Of a stretch of DNA of 6,605 nucleotides, positions 1 to 6,588 are shown piece by piece. Position 1 is the first letter of the stretch, and every line of letters begins with the position of its first letter. Position numbers and translations under genes: made by a program. A model generated the notes under the pieces. It had not been told where the DNA came from and did not search any database. It worked only from the letters and a program-made list of their open reading frames with translations. Source of the DNA: Flavobacteriales bacterium (GTDB taxonomy: Bacteria > Bacteroidota > Bacteroidia > Flavobacteriales > Flavobacteriaceae); the NCBI GenBank assembly GCA_027065935.1, contig JAMONI010000318.1, forward strand, positions 1 to 6,605, given 5' to 3'.

Positions 1-2
1 TT

Positions 3-1358
3 TCTACGGGGAATTATACGTTAAATAAAATGGCGTCACACCTGGCGCACTACTACGATTACGTATATTGGTCAACACCTTTTTCCGGCACACAATTTAC
101 AATGGGAGATTTGATAAATAATGCTTGGGCCTATTATAAATTCGAACCGAGCCTGCAAGTCCCCACGCAAAATCCGGATCCGGGGTGGGTAGCGGTATCG
201 TCCGCCGATGCGTTCCTGCCCGGCAAAGGTTACGCCATTTCCGCTCCCGTTGGATTTACCGGAGGCAACTTAAACGTGAGTTTTAATACGTCCTCTCAAG
301 CTTTTCAAACCGGAACCGTCAGCGTCCCCGTAAGTATTTTGGGTACCGGAGGTCAAGACGACGACGACTGGAACCTTGTGGGTAATCCTTACCCTTCGGC
401 CATCGATTTCGACTTGCTGGCACAGGATAATCCCGGTATAAGGGGTGCGTATTACGCTTGGACCAACTGTGCGGGTTTAGACGCTCAAGGTCATCACCAA
501 CCCTCGGGTTACACCGTGTACAGCGTAGGCGCAGGCGCCGTTTCGGCCTGTTCCGGTACCGGACTCACCACCGGACGTTATATCAACTCCGCCCAAGGAT
601 TTTTCGTAGAAGCCTTAAATGACGGCAACCTTGTCTTTAAAAATAGCCACCGGGTGACCGAAAACAACGATAATTTCATCGGACGCCTGTCGCCCCGCGA
701 CCGGGTTTGGATTGATTTGACCGGCAATACCGGAAGTGAATTCAGCCAAATACTCATAGGATTTTTCGAGCATGCCACCGAGGGAATAGACCGGATGTAT
801 GACGCCCGCGCTTTAAGCGGATACGGAACCTCCCTGTATTCACTCAATCGCGGCGAAGCTTTTGTCATTCATGGCCTCCCGGCTTGGGACGGCACCCAAC
901 GGAACGTTCCTGTCGGTTTGGCCGTTTATCAACCGGGCGTTTACACCATCGGTATCAACCGTACGGAAGGCGTTTTAGACCAAACCGATATTTACATTCA
1001 CGATTTTTCCGACGACACCTATCATTTGCTCTCCCAATCCGATTATACCGTCTATCTCGATGCCGGTGTACATAACAACCGCTTCGAGTTAATCTTTGCA
1101 CCCCGGACCATGACGGCGGGCGGCGAAAAAACATCCGTCATAACCATTCGGTCGGACGGTAACGGACTGTTTGAAATTCATTCGCCCGAAGCCGTATCGG
1201 AAATCGTTTTATATGACCTGAACGGTCGTGTGGTGCGCAAACAACATTATGACGGTATTAAAAAAATCGAGCTGAATTTACATCATTTGGATCGCGGTAG
1301 TTACATATTGGAAATTATTACCGGCGATGGAAAACACTTGGAAAAAATCATCAGATAA
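3..1358 (+). CDS. T9SS type A sorting domain-containing secreted protein, 3' part only (5' end outside window)
   Basis: This is the C-terminal part of a large secreted protein. The frame has no stop between the first ATG (base 30) and the left edge, and the upstream codons read STGNYTLNK in the same style, so ATG-30 is probably internal. A start there would also leave the protein without the signal peptide a T9SS substrate needs. Numbering from ATG-30, the last 72 residues (371-442) form a typical T9SS type A sorting domain: a beta-rich stretch with LYDLNGRVV, then LDRGSYILEI, ending in a basic EKIIR. Upstream are motifs common in the C-terminal regions of large flavobacterial surface proteins: YWSTPFSG (14-21), WNLVGNPYPSAIDF (114-127), QGFFVEA (189-195) and ILIGFFEHATEGID (242-255). 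By family knowledge, the domain directs outer-membrane export and is then cleaved or used for surface attachment. The cargo function (adhesin, enzyme or other) cannot be read because the N-terminal domains are missing. The T9SS call is firm and the function unknown. Confidence 0.9.
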   Translation, partial: STGNYTLNKMASHLAHYYDYVYWSTPFSGTQFTMGDLINNAWAYYKFEPSLQVPTQNPDPGWVAVSSADAFLPGKGYAISAPVGFTGGNLNVSFNTSSQAFQTGTVSVPVSILGTGGQDDDDWNLVGNPYPSAIDFDLLAQDNPGIRGAYYAWTNCAGLDAQGHHQPSGYTVYSVGAGAVSACSGTGLTTGRYINSAQGFFVEALNDGNLVFKNSHRVTENNDNFIGRLSPRDRVWIDLTGNTGSEFSQILIGFFEHATEGIDRMYDARALSGYGTSLYSLNRGEAFVIHGLPAWDGTQRNVPVGLAVYQPGVYTIGINRTEGVLDQTDIYIHDFSDDTYHLLSQSDYTVYLDAGVHNNRFELIFAPRTMTAGGEKTSVITIRSDGNGLFEIHSPEAVSEIVLYDLNGRVVRKQHYDGIKKIELNLHHLDRGSYILEIITGDGKHLEKIIR

Positions 1359-1407
1359 AAAAAGATATAACCACATCTTATATTCGTCATAGAAAAATCT
1401 AATGCCA

Positions 1408-1443
1408 AAGCGTTGTGGAAGCGTTGTATTAATGTTATTTTTG
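1408..1443 (+). promoter_or_regulatory. Candidate Bacteroidota-type promoter for the YceI lipoprotein gene, with an overlapping direct repeat
   Basis: TATTTTTG at 1436-1443 is an exact match to the Bacteroidota -7 element TAnnTTTG. GTTG at 1412-1415, 20 nt upstream, matches three of four bases of the -33 TTTG. The -7 box ends 19 nt before the ATG at 1463, implying a leader of roughly 15 nt. A perfect 9-base direct repeat, AAGCGTTGT (1408-1416 and 1419-1427), has an 11-bp period and covers the -33 box and the start of the spacer. This could be an operator but is unproven. Confidence 0.5.
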
Positions 1444-1462
1444 TTACAAAAGAAAACCGGAT

Positions 1463-2119
1463 ATGAGAAAAATTTTCGTAGCGTTTGGCTTATTGTTATT
1501 TATTAGTTCGTGCGGTGAAGACAAAACCGTGGAAGCCACCGAGAGCAAAGAAGTGAAGAAAATTCAAACGGAAAACACGGAAGTATATAACAAGGTGGAT
1601 CCTTCGAGCGAATTACATTGGCGCGCCTCCCATTTGGGCGGTGTCGGCAAACGTTTCGGTAATTTTTCCTTGAAATCCGCCGAAGTTTTGGTGAACGACG
1701 GGAAAATTACCAATGCTCGATTTGTCGTGGACATGAACTCCATAACGGTTGAAAACTTCAAAGACGACTTGAAGAAAAAAAACAAGCTGACCAACCATCT
1801 CAAAAGCGCCGACTTTTTCGACGTAGCCCGGCACCCTACTTCCATATTTGAAATCACCGGCATCGAACCCGTCGATGAAGGCGACTTTAACAGCAAGATT
1901 ACGGGAAATTTAAAAATCAAAGACATTTCCAAGAGCATAAGTTTTAAAGCCGATGTCGAAGTAACCGAAGATTACGTTCGTATTCGGTCCGAGGATTTCT
2001 CCGTCAACCGTCAGGATTGGGGAATCAATTACAATTCCGAAGGTACGCCCGGCATTCCGCGTGATTTTCTCATCGATGACGAGGTAGGATTCCGGGTGGA
2101 TGTAAAAATTAACAAGTAA
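1463..2119 (+). CDS. YceI-family lipoprotein (lipid/polyisoprenoid-binding fold)
   Basis: The 218-residue protein begins with a lipoprotein signal peptide: MRK, a hydrophobic core and the lipobox ISSC, with Cys17 as the predicted lipidated residue. An acidic/lysine-rich linker (about 18-45) leads into a YceI-like domain (about 46-216). Recognisable family features are the HLKSADFFD...HPTSIFE segment (112-130), GNLKIKDISKSISF (148-161) and FSVNRQDWGI (179-188), the counterpart of the usual F-x-x-R-x-D-[FW]-G-I motif. YceI proteins form a lipocalin-like beta barrel that can hold a long isoprenoid chain. Their exact role in Bacteroidota is unsettled; lipid or quinone handling and stress response have been proposed. 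The protein should sit on a membrane facing the periplasm or the cell surface. The gene appears monocistronic, with a promoter-like element just upstream and a strong terminator downstream. The start is fixed by the signal peptide. Family assignment is confident; the ligand is unknown. Confidence 0.9.
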   Translation: MRKIFVAFGLLLFISSCGEDKTVEATESKEVKKIQTENTEVYNKVDPSSELHWRASHLGGVGKRFGNFSLKSAEVLVNDGKITNARFVVDMNSITVENFKDDLKKKNKLTNHLKSADFFDVARHPTSIFEITGIEPVDEGDFNSKITGNLKIKDISKSISFKADVEVTEDYVRIRSEDFSVNRQDWGINYNSEGTPGIPRDFLIDDEVGFRVDVKINK

Positions 2120-2148
2120 TTGTTGTCCATAACGATAATCACTCATTG

Positions 2149-2180
2149 TCCCGTCAGCTTTTGTGACGGGATTTTTCTTT
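2149..2180 (+). terminator. Rho-independent terminator after the YceI lipoprotein gene
   Basis: A perfect 8-bp stem, TCCCGTCA (2149-2156) and TGACGGGA (2164-2171), closes a 7-nt loop and is followed by TTTTTCTTT. It lies 30 nt past the stop codon at 2117-2119, so it ends that transcript. Confidence 0.88.
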
Positions 2181-2187
2181 ATTTTTA
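2160..2187 (+). promoter_or_regulatory. Possible promoter for ftcD embedded in the upstream terminator
   Basis: TATTTTTA at 2180-2187 matches seven of eight bases of the Bacteroidota -7 element TAnnTTTG. TTTG at 2160-2163, inside the loop of the preceding terminator, could be the -33 box, but the 16-nt spacer is shorter than usual. The -7 box ends 16 nt before the ftcD ATG. The terminator isolates ftcD from the gene before it, so a promoter must lie nearby, but this exact assignment is tentative. Confidence 0.3.
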
Positions 2188-2203
2188 GACCAAAATCCGA
2201 ATT

Positions 2204-3907
2204 ATGGCCGAAAAAAAACTCATCGAATGCGTACCGAACATCAGCGAAGGAAGAGATATGCGAAAAATCAACGAAATAGCCTCCGTCGTGGAAACGGTTG
2301 ACGGAGTCAAGCTGTTAGATATCGACCCGGGCAAAGCCACCAACCGGACGGTGATTACTTTTGTGGGCGAACCGGAAGCGGTGACGGAAGCCGCCTTTCG
2401 CTTAATCCGGAAAGCCAAGGAATTGATCGATATGCGCCAGCATCAAGGCGAACATCCGCGCTTCGGTGCCACCGATGTTTGTCCTTTGGTACCCGTTTCC
2501 GGAATCAGCATGGAAGAAACGGTCGTTTATGCCCGGAAGCTCGGCGAACGCGTAGGAAAAGAACTGAACATTCCCGTTTATTTATATGAAAACGCCGCTA
2601 CGGAAGAAAAACGCAGGAATTTGGCCCGAGTTCGTAAAGGCGAGTATGAAGCACTGCCCGATAAACTCAAAGACCCCGAATGGAAACCCGATTTCGGACC
2701 CGCCGAATGGAATGAAGAAACAGCCCGCTCCGGGGCCGTGGCCATCGGGGCGCGCGATTTTTTAATCGCTTATAACGTTAATCTCAATACCACTTCAACC
2801 CGGAGAGCCAATGCTATAGCCTTCGACATCCGTGAAGCCGGACGAATCAAGCGCAAAGGAAATCCGCTGACCGGCGAAATCGTGAAGGACGAAAACGGAA
2901 ATCCCGTTCGCATTCCCGGCAAATTCAAAGGTGTAAAAGGTATCGGTTGGTATATCGAAGAATACGGCATTGCTCAAGTATCTTACAATATTACCGACAT
3001 CAAGAAAGCGCCGGTTCATTTGGTTTTTGACGAAACGGTCAAAAGTGCCGACAAACGGGGCGTGCGTGTCACCGGATCGGAAATCGTAGGTCTCGTTCCG
3101 AAAAAAGTTTTATTGGACGCTGCAGATTACTTCCTTAAAAAACAGCAACGTTCATTAGGTATTCCCGAAAAGGAAAAAATCAAAATCGCCGTCAAATCTT
3201 TAGGATTGGATGATTTGAAACCTTTCAGACCCGAAGAGAAAATCATCGAATACCAATTGGAAAAAGACAACCCGGGAAAACGGCTTATTGACATGCGTTT
3301 GAACGATTTTGCCGACTTGACCGCTTCGGAAAATCCCGCACCGGGCGGCGGTTCGGTTTCGGCCTATATCGGAAGTTTGGGGGCCGCACTGGGAACGATG
3401 GTAGCTAATCTTTCTGCGCACAAGCGAGGATGGGACGAACGTTGGGAATATTACTCCGGATGGGCGGTAAAAGGTGAAAATTTCAAACAAAAATTGCTGG
3501 AGTTAGTGGACAAAGATACCGAAGCCTTTAACAAAATCATGGAAGCGTTTCGACTTCCCAAAAAGACCGAAGCGGATAAGGAAAAAAGAAAAAAAGCCAT
3601 TGAAGAAGCAACCGTATATGCCATTGAAGTTCCTCTTGAGGTAATGCAAACGGCTTACGAGGCCATGGAAGTAAACGAAACCATGCTACACGAGGGCTTG
3701 CAAAGCTCCCTTTCCGATGCCATGGTGGGTATTTTGGCACTTGCCACAGCCGTTGAAGGCGCTTATTTTAACGTGTTAATCAATGCAAAAGATTTAACCG
3801 ACAAATCAAAAGCGAGCGCATTCATCGAAAAAGCGGAAAATTTACTTCACCGGGCAAGAAAAAAAGAAGAAACATTGCGGCAAACGGCTTTGGAAAAACT
3901 AAAATAA
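2204..3907 (+). CDS. ftcD: Bifunctional glutamate formimidoyltransferase / formimidoyltetrahydrofolate cyclodeaminase
   Basis: This 567-residue cytoplasmic enzyme joins two steps at the end of histidine breakdown. It moves the formimino group from N-formimino-L-glutamate to tetrahydrofolate, then cyclises the product to 5,10-methenyl-THF with release of ammonia. The N-terminal subdomain opens with LIECVPNISEGRD (6-18), close to the family start, which fixes the initiation codon. It carries GEHPRFGATDVCPLVPV (82-98), whose His84 corresponds to the catalytic histidine of the formiminotransferase. The second transferase subdomain follows (about 180-325), including KGVKGIGWY (242-250). The cyclodeaminase domain (about 362-560) shows the folate-site signature PAPGGGSVSA (378-387), VDKDTEAFN (435-443) and SLSDAMVG (502-509). 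It is about 25 residues longer than the mammalian enzyme as I recall it. Much of the excess appears as a loop at about 216-240 (KRKGNPLTGEIVKDENGNPV). No hutH, hutU or hutI is in view. Terminators flank both sides, so it is probably transcribed alone. Confidence 0.95.
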   Translation: MAEKKLIECVPNISEGRDMRKINEIASVVETVDGVKLLDIDPGKATNRTVITFVGEPEAVTEAAFRLIRKAKELIDMRQHQGEHPRFGATDVCPLVPVSGISMEETVVYARKLGERVGKELNIPVYLYENAATEEKRRNLARVRKGEYEALPDKLKDPEWKPDFGPAEWNEETARSGAVAIGARDFLIAYNVNLNTTSTRRANAIAFDIREAGRIKRKGNPLTGEIVKDENGNPVRIPGKFKGVKGIGWYIEEYGIAQVSYNITDIKKAPVHLVFDETVKSADKRGVRVTGSEIVGLVPKKVLLDAADYFLKKQQRSLGIPEKEKIKIAVKSLGLDDLKPFRPEEKIIEYQLEKDNPGKRLIDMRLNDFADLTASENPAPGGGSVSAYIGSLGAALGTMVANLSAHKRGWDERWEYYSGWAVKGENFKQKLLELVDKDTEAFNKIMEAFRLPKKTEADKEKRKKAIEEATVYAIEVPLEVMQTAYEAMEVNETMLHEGLQSSLSDAMVGILALATAVEGAYFNVLINAKDLTDKSKASAFIEKAENLLHRARKKEETLRQTALEKLK

Positions 3908-3908
3908 C

Positions 3909-3936
3909 AAAAAACCGCCCCGAAAGGCGGTTTTTT
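3909..3936. terminator. Bidirectional intrinsic terminator between the convergent ftcD and acyl-CoA dehydrogenase genes
   Basis: Six A, CCGCC (3915-3919), a 6-nt loop CCGAAA, GGCGG (3926-3930) and six T form an 11-bp hairpin with a U-tract on either strand. It begins 2 nt after the ftcD stop and lies 16 nt beyond the dehydrogenase stop, so it can serve both genes. Confidence 0.93.
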
Positions 3937-3951
3937 CGTTGAACCCGGCTC

Positions 3952-5103
3952 TTAACGTATTTTTTCCTGAGCGATTTGTCGCGCAATAACGATTTGTTGG
4001 ATTTCGGAAGTTCCCTCGTAAATTTGGGTGATTTTGGCATCGCGCATCATTCGTTCCACGTGATATTCACGTACATACCCGTAGCCGCCGTGAATTTGCA
4101 CCGCTTCGGTGGTGACCCACATGGCCGTTTCGGCCGCATCGTATTTCGCCAATGCACTGCTTAAAGTAAAATCCAAGCCTTGATCTTTTTCCCAAGCCGC
4201 ACGCCAAACCAAAAGCCGGGCGGCATCGATACGGGTTTTCATAGCGGCCAGTTTGAAGGCGATGGCTTGGTGCCGGATAATGGGTTTTCCGAAAGCTTCT
4301 CTTTCTTTAGCGTATTGTAAGGCCCGCTCAAATGCACCTTGTGCAATACCCAAAGCTTGTGCGGCAATGCCTATACGTCCGCCGTTCAGGGTTTTCATGG
4401 CAAACTTAAACCCGAAGCCGTCATCACCTATTCGGTTTTCTTTGGGGACTTTTACGTCTTGAAAAATCAAAGAATGCGTATCGGAACTGCGGATACCCAT
4501 TTTATCTTCCTTAGGACCGATACTAAACCCTTCCCAACCTTTTTCGACAATAAAGGCATTGATTCCCTTATGACCCTTTTCCGGATGGGTTTGGGCAATA
4601 ACCAAAAAGTAATCGGCGTGGCCGGCATTGGTAATCCAGTTTTTTACGCCGTTGAGCAAATAATAGTCGCCCTTGTCTTCGGCGGTGGTTCGTTGATGCG
4701 TGGCGTCACTACCGGCTTCGGGTTCGCTCAAAGCAAAAGCACCCAGTTTTTTTCCCGAAGCCAAGGGGATAAGGTATTTTTGCTTTTGCGCTTCCGTTCC
4801 GAACTTTTCCAATCCCCAACATACAAGTGAATTATTCACACTCATAATTACTGCGGCGGATGCATCGATCTTGGCAATCTCTTCCATAGCCAACACATAC
4901 GAAAGCGTGTCCATTCCGCTACCGCCGTATTCGGGCGATACCATCATGCCCATAAAACCCAGCTCGCCCATCATTTTCACTTGACGCTCGGGAAATTCGG
5001 CATGAATATCGCGCTCAATTACGTCGGGAAGAAGTTCGGTTTCGGCAAAGGTTTTTGCCGCTTCTTTTATCATTTGATGTTCTTCGGTTAATGAAAAATC
5101 CAT
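3952..5103 (-). CDS. Acyl-CoA dehydrogenase (short-chain/butyryl-CoA-type, FAD-dependent)
   Basis: This cytoplasmic flavoenzyme oxidises an acyl-CoA to the trans-2-enoyl-CoA and passes electrons to electron-transfer flavoprotein. Counting from the chosen start (383 aa, normal for the family), it has the usual order: helical N-domain, LSEPEAGSDAT (125-135) and NWITN (155-159) in the beta domain, then the helical C-domain. There, QIHGGYGYVREYHVERMMRD (336-355) satisfies the second family signature. TQIYEGTSEIQ (359-369) contains Glu363, the expected catalytic base. His136 sits after GSDAT where most relatives have a small residue. The overall match is to bacteroidotal short-chain/butyryl-type enzymes, but chain length or branched-chain preference cannot be decided from sequence alone. 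An ATG two codons upstream (5107-5109) is also possible. I prefer 5101-5103 because relatives begin MDFSLTEE and AAAGA lies 8 nt before it. No ETF or other beta-oxidation gene is adjacent. Confidence 0.94.
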   Translation of the reverse strand: MDFSLTEEHQMIKEAAKTFAETELLPDVIERDIHAEFPERQVKMMGELGFMGMMVSPEYGGSGMDTLSYVLAMEEIAKIDASAAVIMSVNNSLVCWGLEKFGTEAQKQKYLIPLASGKKLGAFALSEPEAGSDATHQRTTAEDKGDYYLLNGVKNWITNAGHADYFLVIAQTHPEKGHKGINAFIVEKGWEGFSIGPKEDKMGIRSSDTHSLIFQDVKVPKENRIGDDGFGFKFAMKTLNGGRIGIAAQALGIAQGAFERALQYAKEREAFGKPIIRHQAIAFKLAAMKTRIDAARLLVWRAAWEKDQGLDFTLSSALAKYDAAETAMWVTTEAVQIHGGYGYVREYHVERMMRDAKITQIYEGTSEIQQIVIARQIAQEKIR

Positions 5104-5127
5104 AAGCATTATCTTTAAAAAGCGGGA

Positions 5128-5158
5128 TAAAAATATGAATTTTCAATAAACTTTCAAA
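5128..5158 (-). promoter_or_regulatory. Candidate Bacteroidota-type promoter for the acyl-CoA dehydrogenase gene
   Basis: On the minus strand, TTTG (5158-5155), a 19-nt spacer and TATTTTTA (5135-5128) fit the Bacteroidota -33/-7 promoter, with one mismatch in the -7 box. The -7 box ends 24 nt before the preferred ATG, implying a leader of roughly 20 nt. The -33 box overlaps one of the TTTCA repeats. Confidence 0.55.
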
Positions 5159-5203
5159 AACATTAAGAATATTTCAATGAACAAGCCCGTTTTTCAGACA
5201 AAC
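5141..5203. repeat. Four short TTTCA...AAC repeats in the divergent intergenic region
   Basis: On the plus strand TTTCAATAAAC (5141-5151), TTTCAAAAAC (5152-5161), TTTCAATGAAC (5172-5182) and TTTCAGACAAAC (5192-5203) begin 11, 20 and 20 bp apart, so they fall roughly on one face of the helix. The first two overlap the spacer and -33 box of the dehydrogenase promoter. They may be binding sites for a regulator, but the region is AT-rich and chance similarity is not excluded. Confidence 0.35.
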
Positions 5204-5258
5204 ACCAAAACATATTTATCAAAAAGGTATGATTTTTGCATATTATTCAACCGTCTGG

Positions 5259-5290
5259 TTTTTATTATCCGTTTATTCAATTTATTTTTG
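5259..5290 (+). promoter_or_regulatory. Candidate promoter for the TPR protein / lipoprotein operon
   Basis: TATTTTTG at 5283-5290 exactly matches the Bacteroidota -7 element. At the -33 position (about 5259-5263) there is only a T-run without the final G, so the upstream half is weak. The -7 box ends 13 nt before the ATG at 5304, implying a very short leader. AAAGAG lies just before the start codon. Confidence 0.42.
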
Positions 5291-5303
5291 AAAAAAAAGA
5301 GTT

Positions 5304-6044
5304 ATGAAAAAAATTATCTTTTCCTTATTGGCCGTTCTCATTTTCGGAAATATAAACGCACAGAAGCTTAGCCGGAAGCAATACGGCGCATTGTTGGTCA
5401 AAAAGTTACAACTGTCCAAAAAATTCGGTGACCTGCAAGCCTACCGGTCAAGCCTGTATGACCTGATTGCTTGGGAAGGCGAACAGTCGGCTTATTTGGA
5501 CACGCTGGCCGATTTTTATTACGCGAACAAAGAATGGATTCCGTTTGTTCTCCTAAACGGTGAACGACTAAAACGTCATCCCGAGCATAGGGATTATTTG
5601 TATATGCAAGCCGTAGCATGGGAACAGCTGGGTAACCTCAAAGAAGCCGTCACTTATTACGAAAAGGTGTATGCACAAAATCCCGATGACGCCAAAACCG
5701 GATTTCAGTTGGCTTGGAGTCAGTATCAGCTCAAACGACTCGATGAAACCTATCGTACTTTGATGGGACTAAAAGACAAGAAATTTCCCGAAAACGTTTA
5801 CGTAAAAATTCCGGGTATAAAAAACAAAATTATCGACGTGCCCCTCAAAGCGGCCTATTTCAACCTGTTGGGATTGGTCACTTACGATTTGCACAATTTG
5901 GATTTGGCCGTAAAATACTTTGACGAGGCATTGAAAATATACCCCGATTTTGAATTGGCCCGGCAAAACAAAGCCGCACTGGAACTTATGAAACAAAAAC
6001 TGGAATCATCCGGAGCGGATAAAGAAAATAAAGAAAAGAAATAA
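5304..6044 (+). CDS. Exported tetratricopeptide-repeat protein, function unknown
   Basis: The 246-residue protein starts with a clear Sec signal peptide (MKK, hydrophobic core, likely cleavage after NINA at residue 19), so the mature protein should be periplasmic or beyond. No lipobox cysteine is present. The mature part is helical and TPR-like. The clearest repeats are about 96-129 (AWEQLGNLKEAVTYYEKVYAQNP) and 182-216 (AYFNLLGLVTYDLHNLDLAVKYFDEALKIYP). Weaker units are at about 62-95 and 130-163, and a non-TPR insert (164-181) precedes the last repeat. The tail after about 232 is charged and probably disordered. TPR domains bind partner proteins and no catalytic motif is visible, so a scaffold or envelope-assembly role is possible but inferred only. 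Its stop is 10 nt before the next ATG, so the two are very probably cotranscribed. The start is fixed by the signal peptide. Confidence 0.88.
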   Translation: MKKIIFSLLAVLIFGNINAQKLSRKQYGALLVKKLQLSKKFGDLQAYRSSLYDLIAWEGEQSAYLDTLADFYYANKEWIPFVLLNGERLKRHPEHRDYLYMQAVAWEQLGNLKEAVTYYEKVYAQNPDDAKTGFQLAWSQYQLKRLDETYRTLMGLKDKKFPENVYVKIPGIKNKIIDVPLKAAYFNLLGLVTYDLHNLDLAVKYFDEALKIYPDFELARQNKAALELMKQKLESSGADKENKEKK

Positions 6045-6054
6045 CAATCCTCAT

Positions 6055-6588
6055 ATGGTAGCGATATCTAAATTTAAGCAAGCGTTTCAAGTTATGCTTA
6101 CCGGATTGGCTTTTGCCGTTATCTTGACGAGTTGCCAAAAAGAATTTGCCGAATTCGGTCAAGACGGCTTTATATATACATTAAACGGTGAACGAAAACA
6201 TCCGGTTGATAACAAAAAGTTTTTTTCGTTAGCTCGCGGTTCTTATCCTTCCTTTACCGCCATACCGGACCTCAACGTTCAAGACACCATTTACGAACTA
6301 CGTTTGACGGATGACGAAGAATCGCTTAGTCTGTACTATTATATCCGATACTTTGAAGGCGAAGGTTTATATAGCTTGGCCAACGGAAAATTGGATTCCT
6401 GTCAGGCTAATCACGGGGCCGACACCTATTCCGTTCCGAACGGTGATATTTACTTGCATGTTTTGGAGTGGAACGCCGAAGAAAACTACATGAATGCCGT
6501 ATTTGAAGCAAGATTGAAAAACTCCGGAAAAACCCTTGACATTACCGACGGTTACATCAATCTCGTTTTAGGAAAAAATACCTATTAA
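6055..6588 (+). CDS. Small lipoprotein of unknown function
   Basis: The 177-residue protein has a lipoprotein signal peptide with a basic N-region (KFK), a hydrophobic stretch and the lipobox LTSC, giving Cys27 as the lipidated residue. The residues after it, QKE, resemble the lipoprotein export signal described in Capnocytophaga (Gln-Lys followed by acidic residues), so surface exposure is plausible. The mature part looks like a small beta-rich domain. It opens with GFIYTLNGE (38-46) and ends with VFEARLKNSGKTLDITDGYINLVLG (149-173, shown in part by ITDGYINL). This layout recalls bacteroidotal lipoprotein families of unknown function in which a conserved F-x-A-x-L and I-T-x-G pair closes the fold, but I cannot name the family. 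One further cysteine (115) is present. It sits between the TPR gene (10-nt gap) and another start codon directly after its stop. An internal Met14 start would lose the basic N-region, so Met1 is preferred. Confidence 0.82.
   Translation: MVAISKFKQAFQVMLTGLAFAVILTSCQKEFAEFGQDGFIYTLNGERKHPVDNKKFFSLARGSYPSFTAIPDLNVQDTIYELRLTDDEESLSLYYYIRYFEGEGLYSLANGKLDSCQANHGADTYSVPNGDIYLHVLEWNAEENYMNAVFEARLKNSGKTLDITDGYINLVLGKNTY

Noticed and set aside
30..32. ATG at base 30 as the true start of the T9SS cargo gene
   Set aside because: The frame stays open to the window edge, the protein would lack a signal peptide, and codons before the ATG continue the same kind of sequence.
1365..1383. AT-only hairpin ATATAA / TTATAT shortly after the T9SS gene as a terminator
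   Set aside because: The stem is six A/T pairs with no following T-run, so it is too weak to call. No convincing terminator was found between 1359 and 1462.
3200..3490. Minus-strand frames opposite ftcD
   Set aside because: They lie antisense to the conserved FtcD domains and lack a plausible start context or protein features.
4339..4830. 163-codon plus-strand frame opposite the acyl-CoA dehydrogenase
   Set aside because: It is an antisense shadow of a strongly conserved gene and its translation resembles no family.
5177..5371. 64-codon plus-strand frame in the divergent intergenic region
   Set aside because: It overlaps the start of the TPR gene in another frame, carries the candidate promoter within it and has no recognisable protein features.
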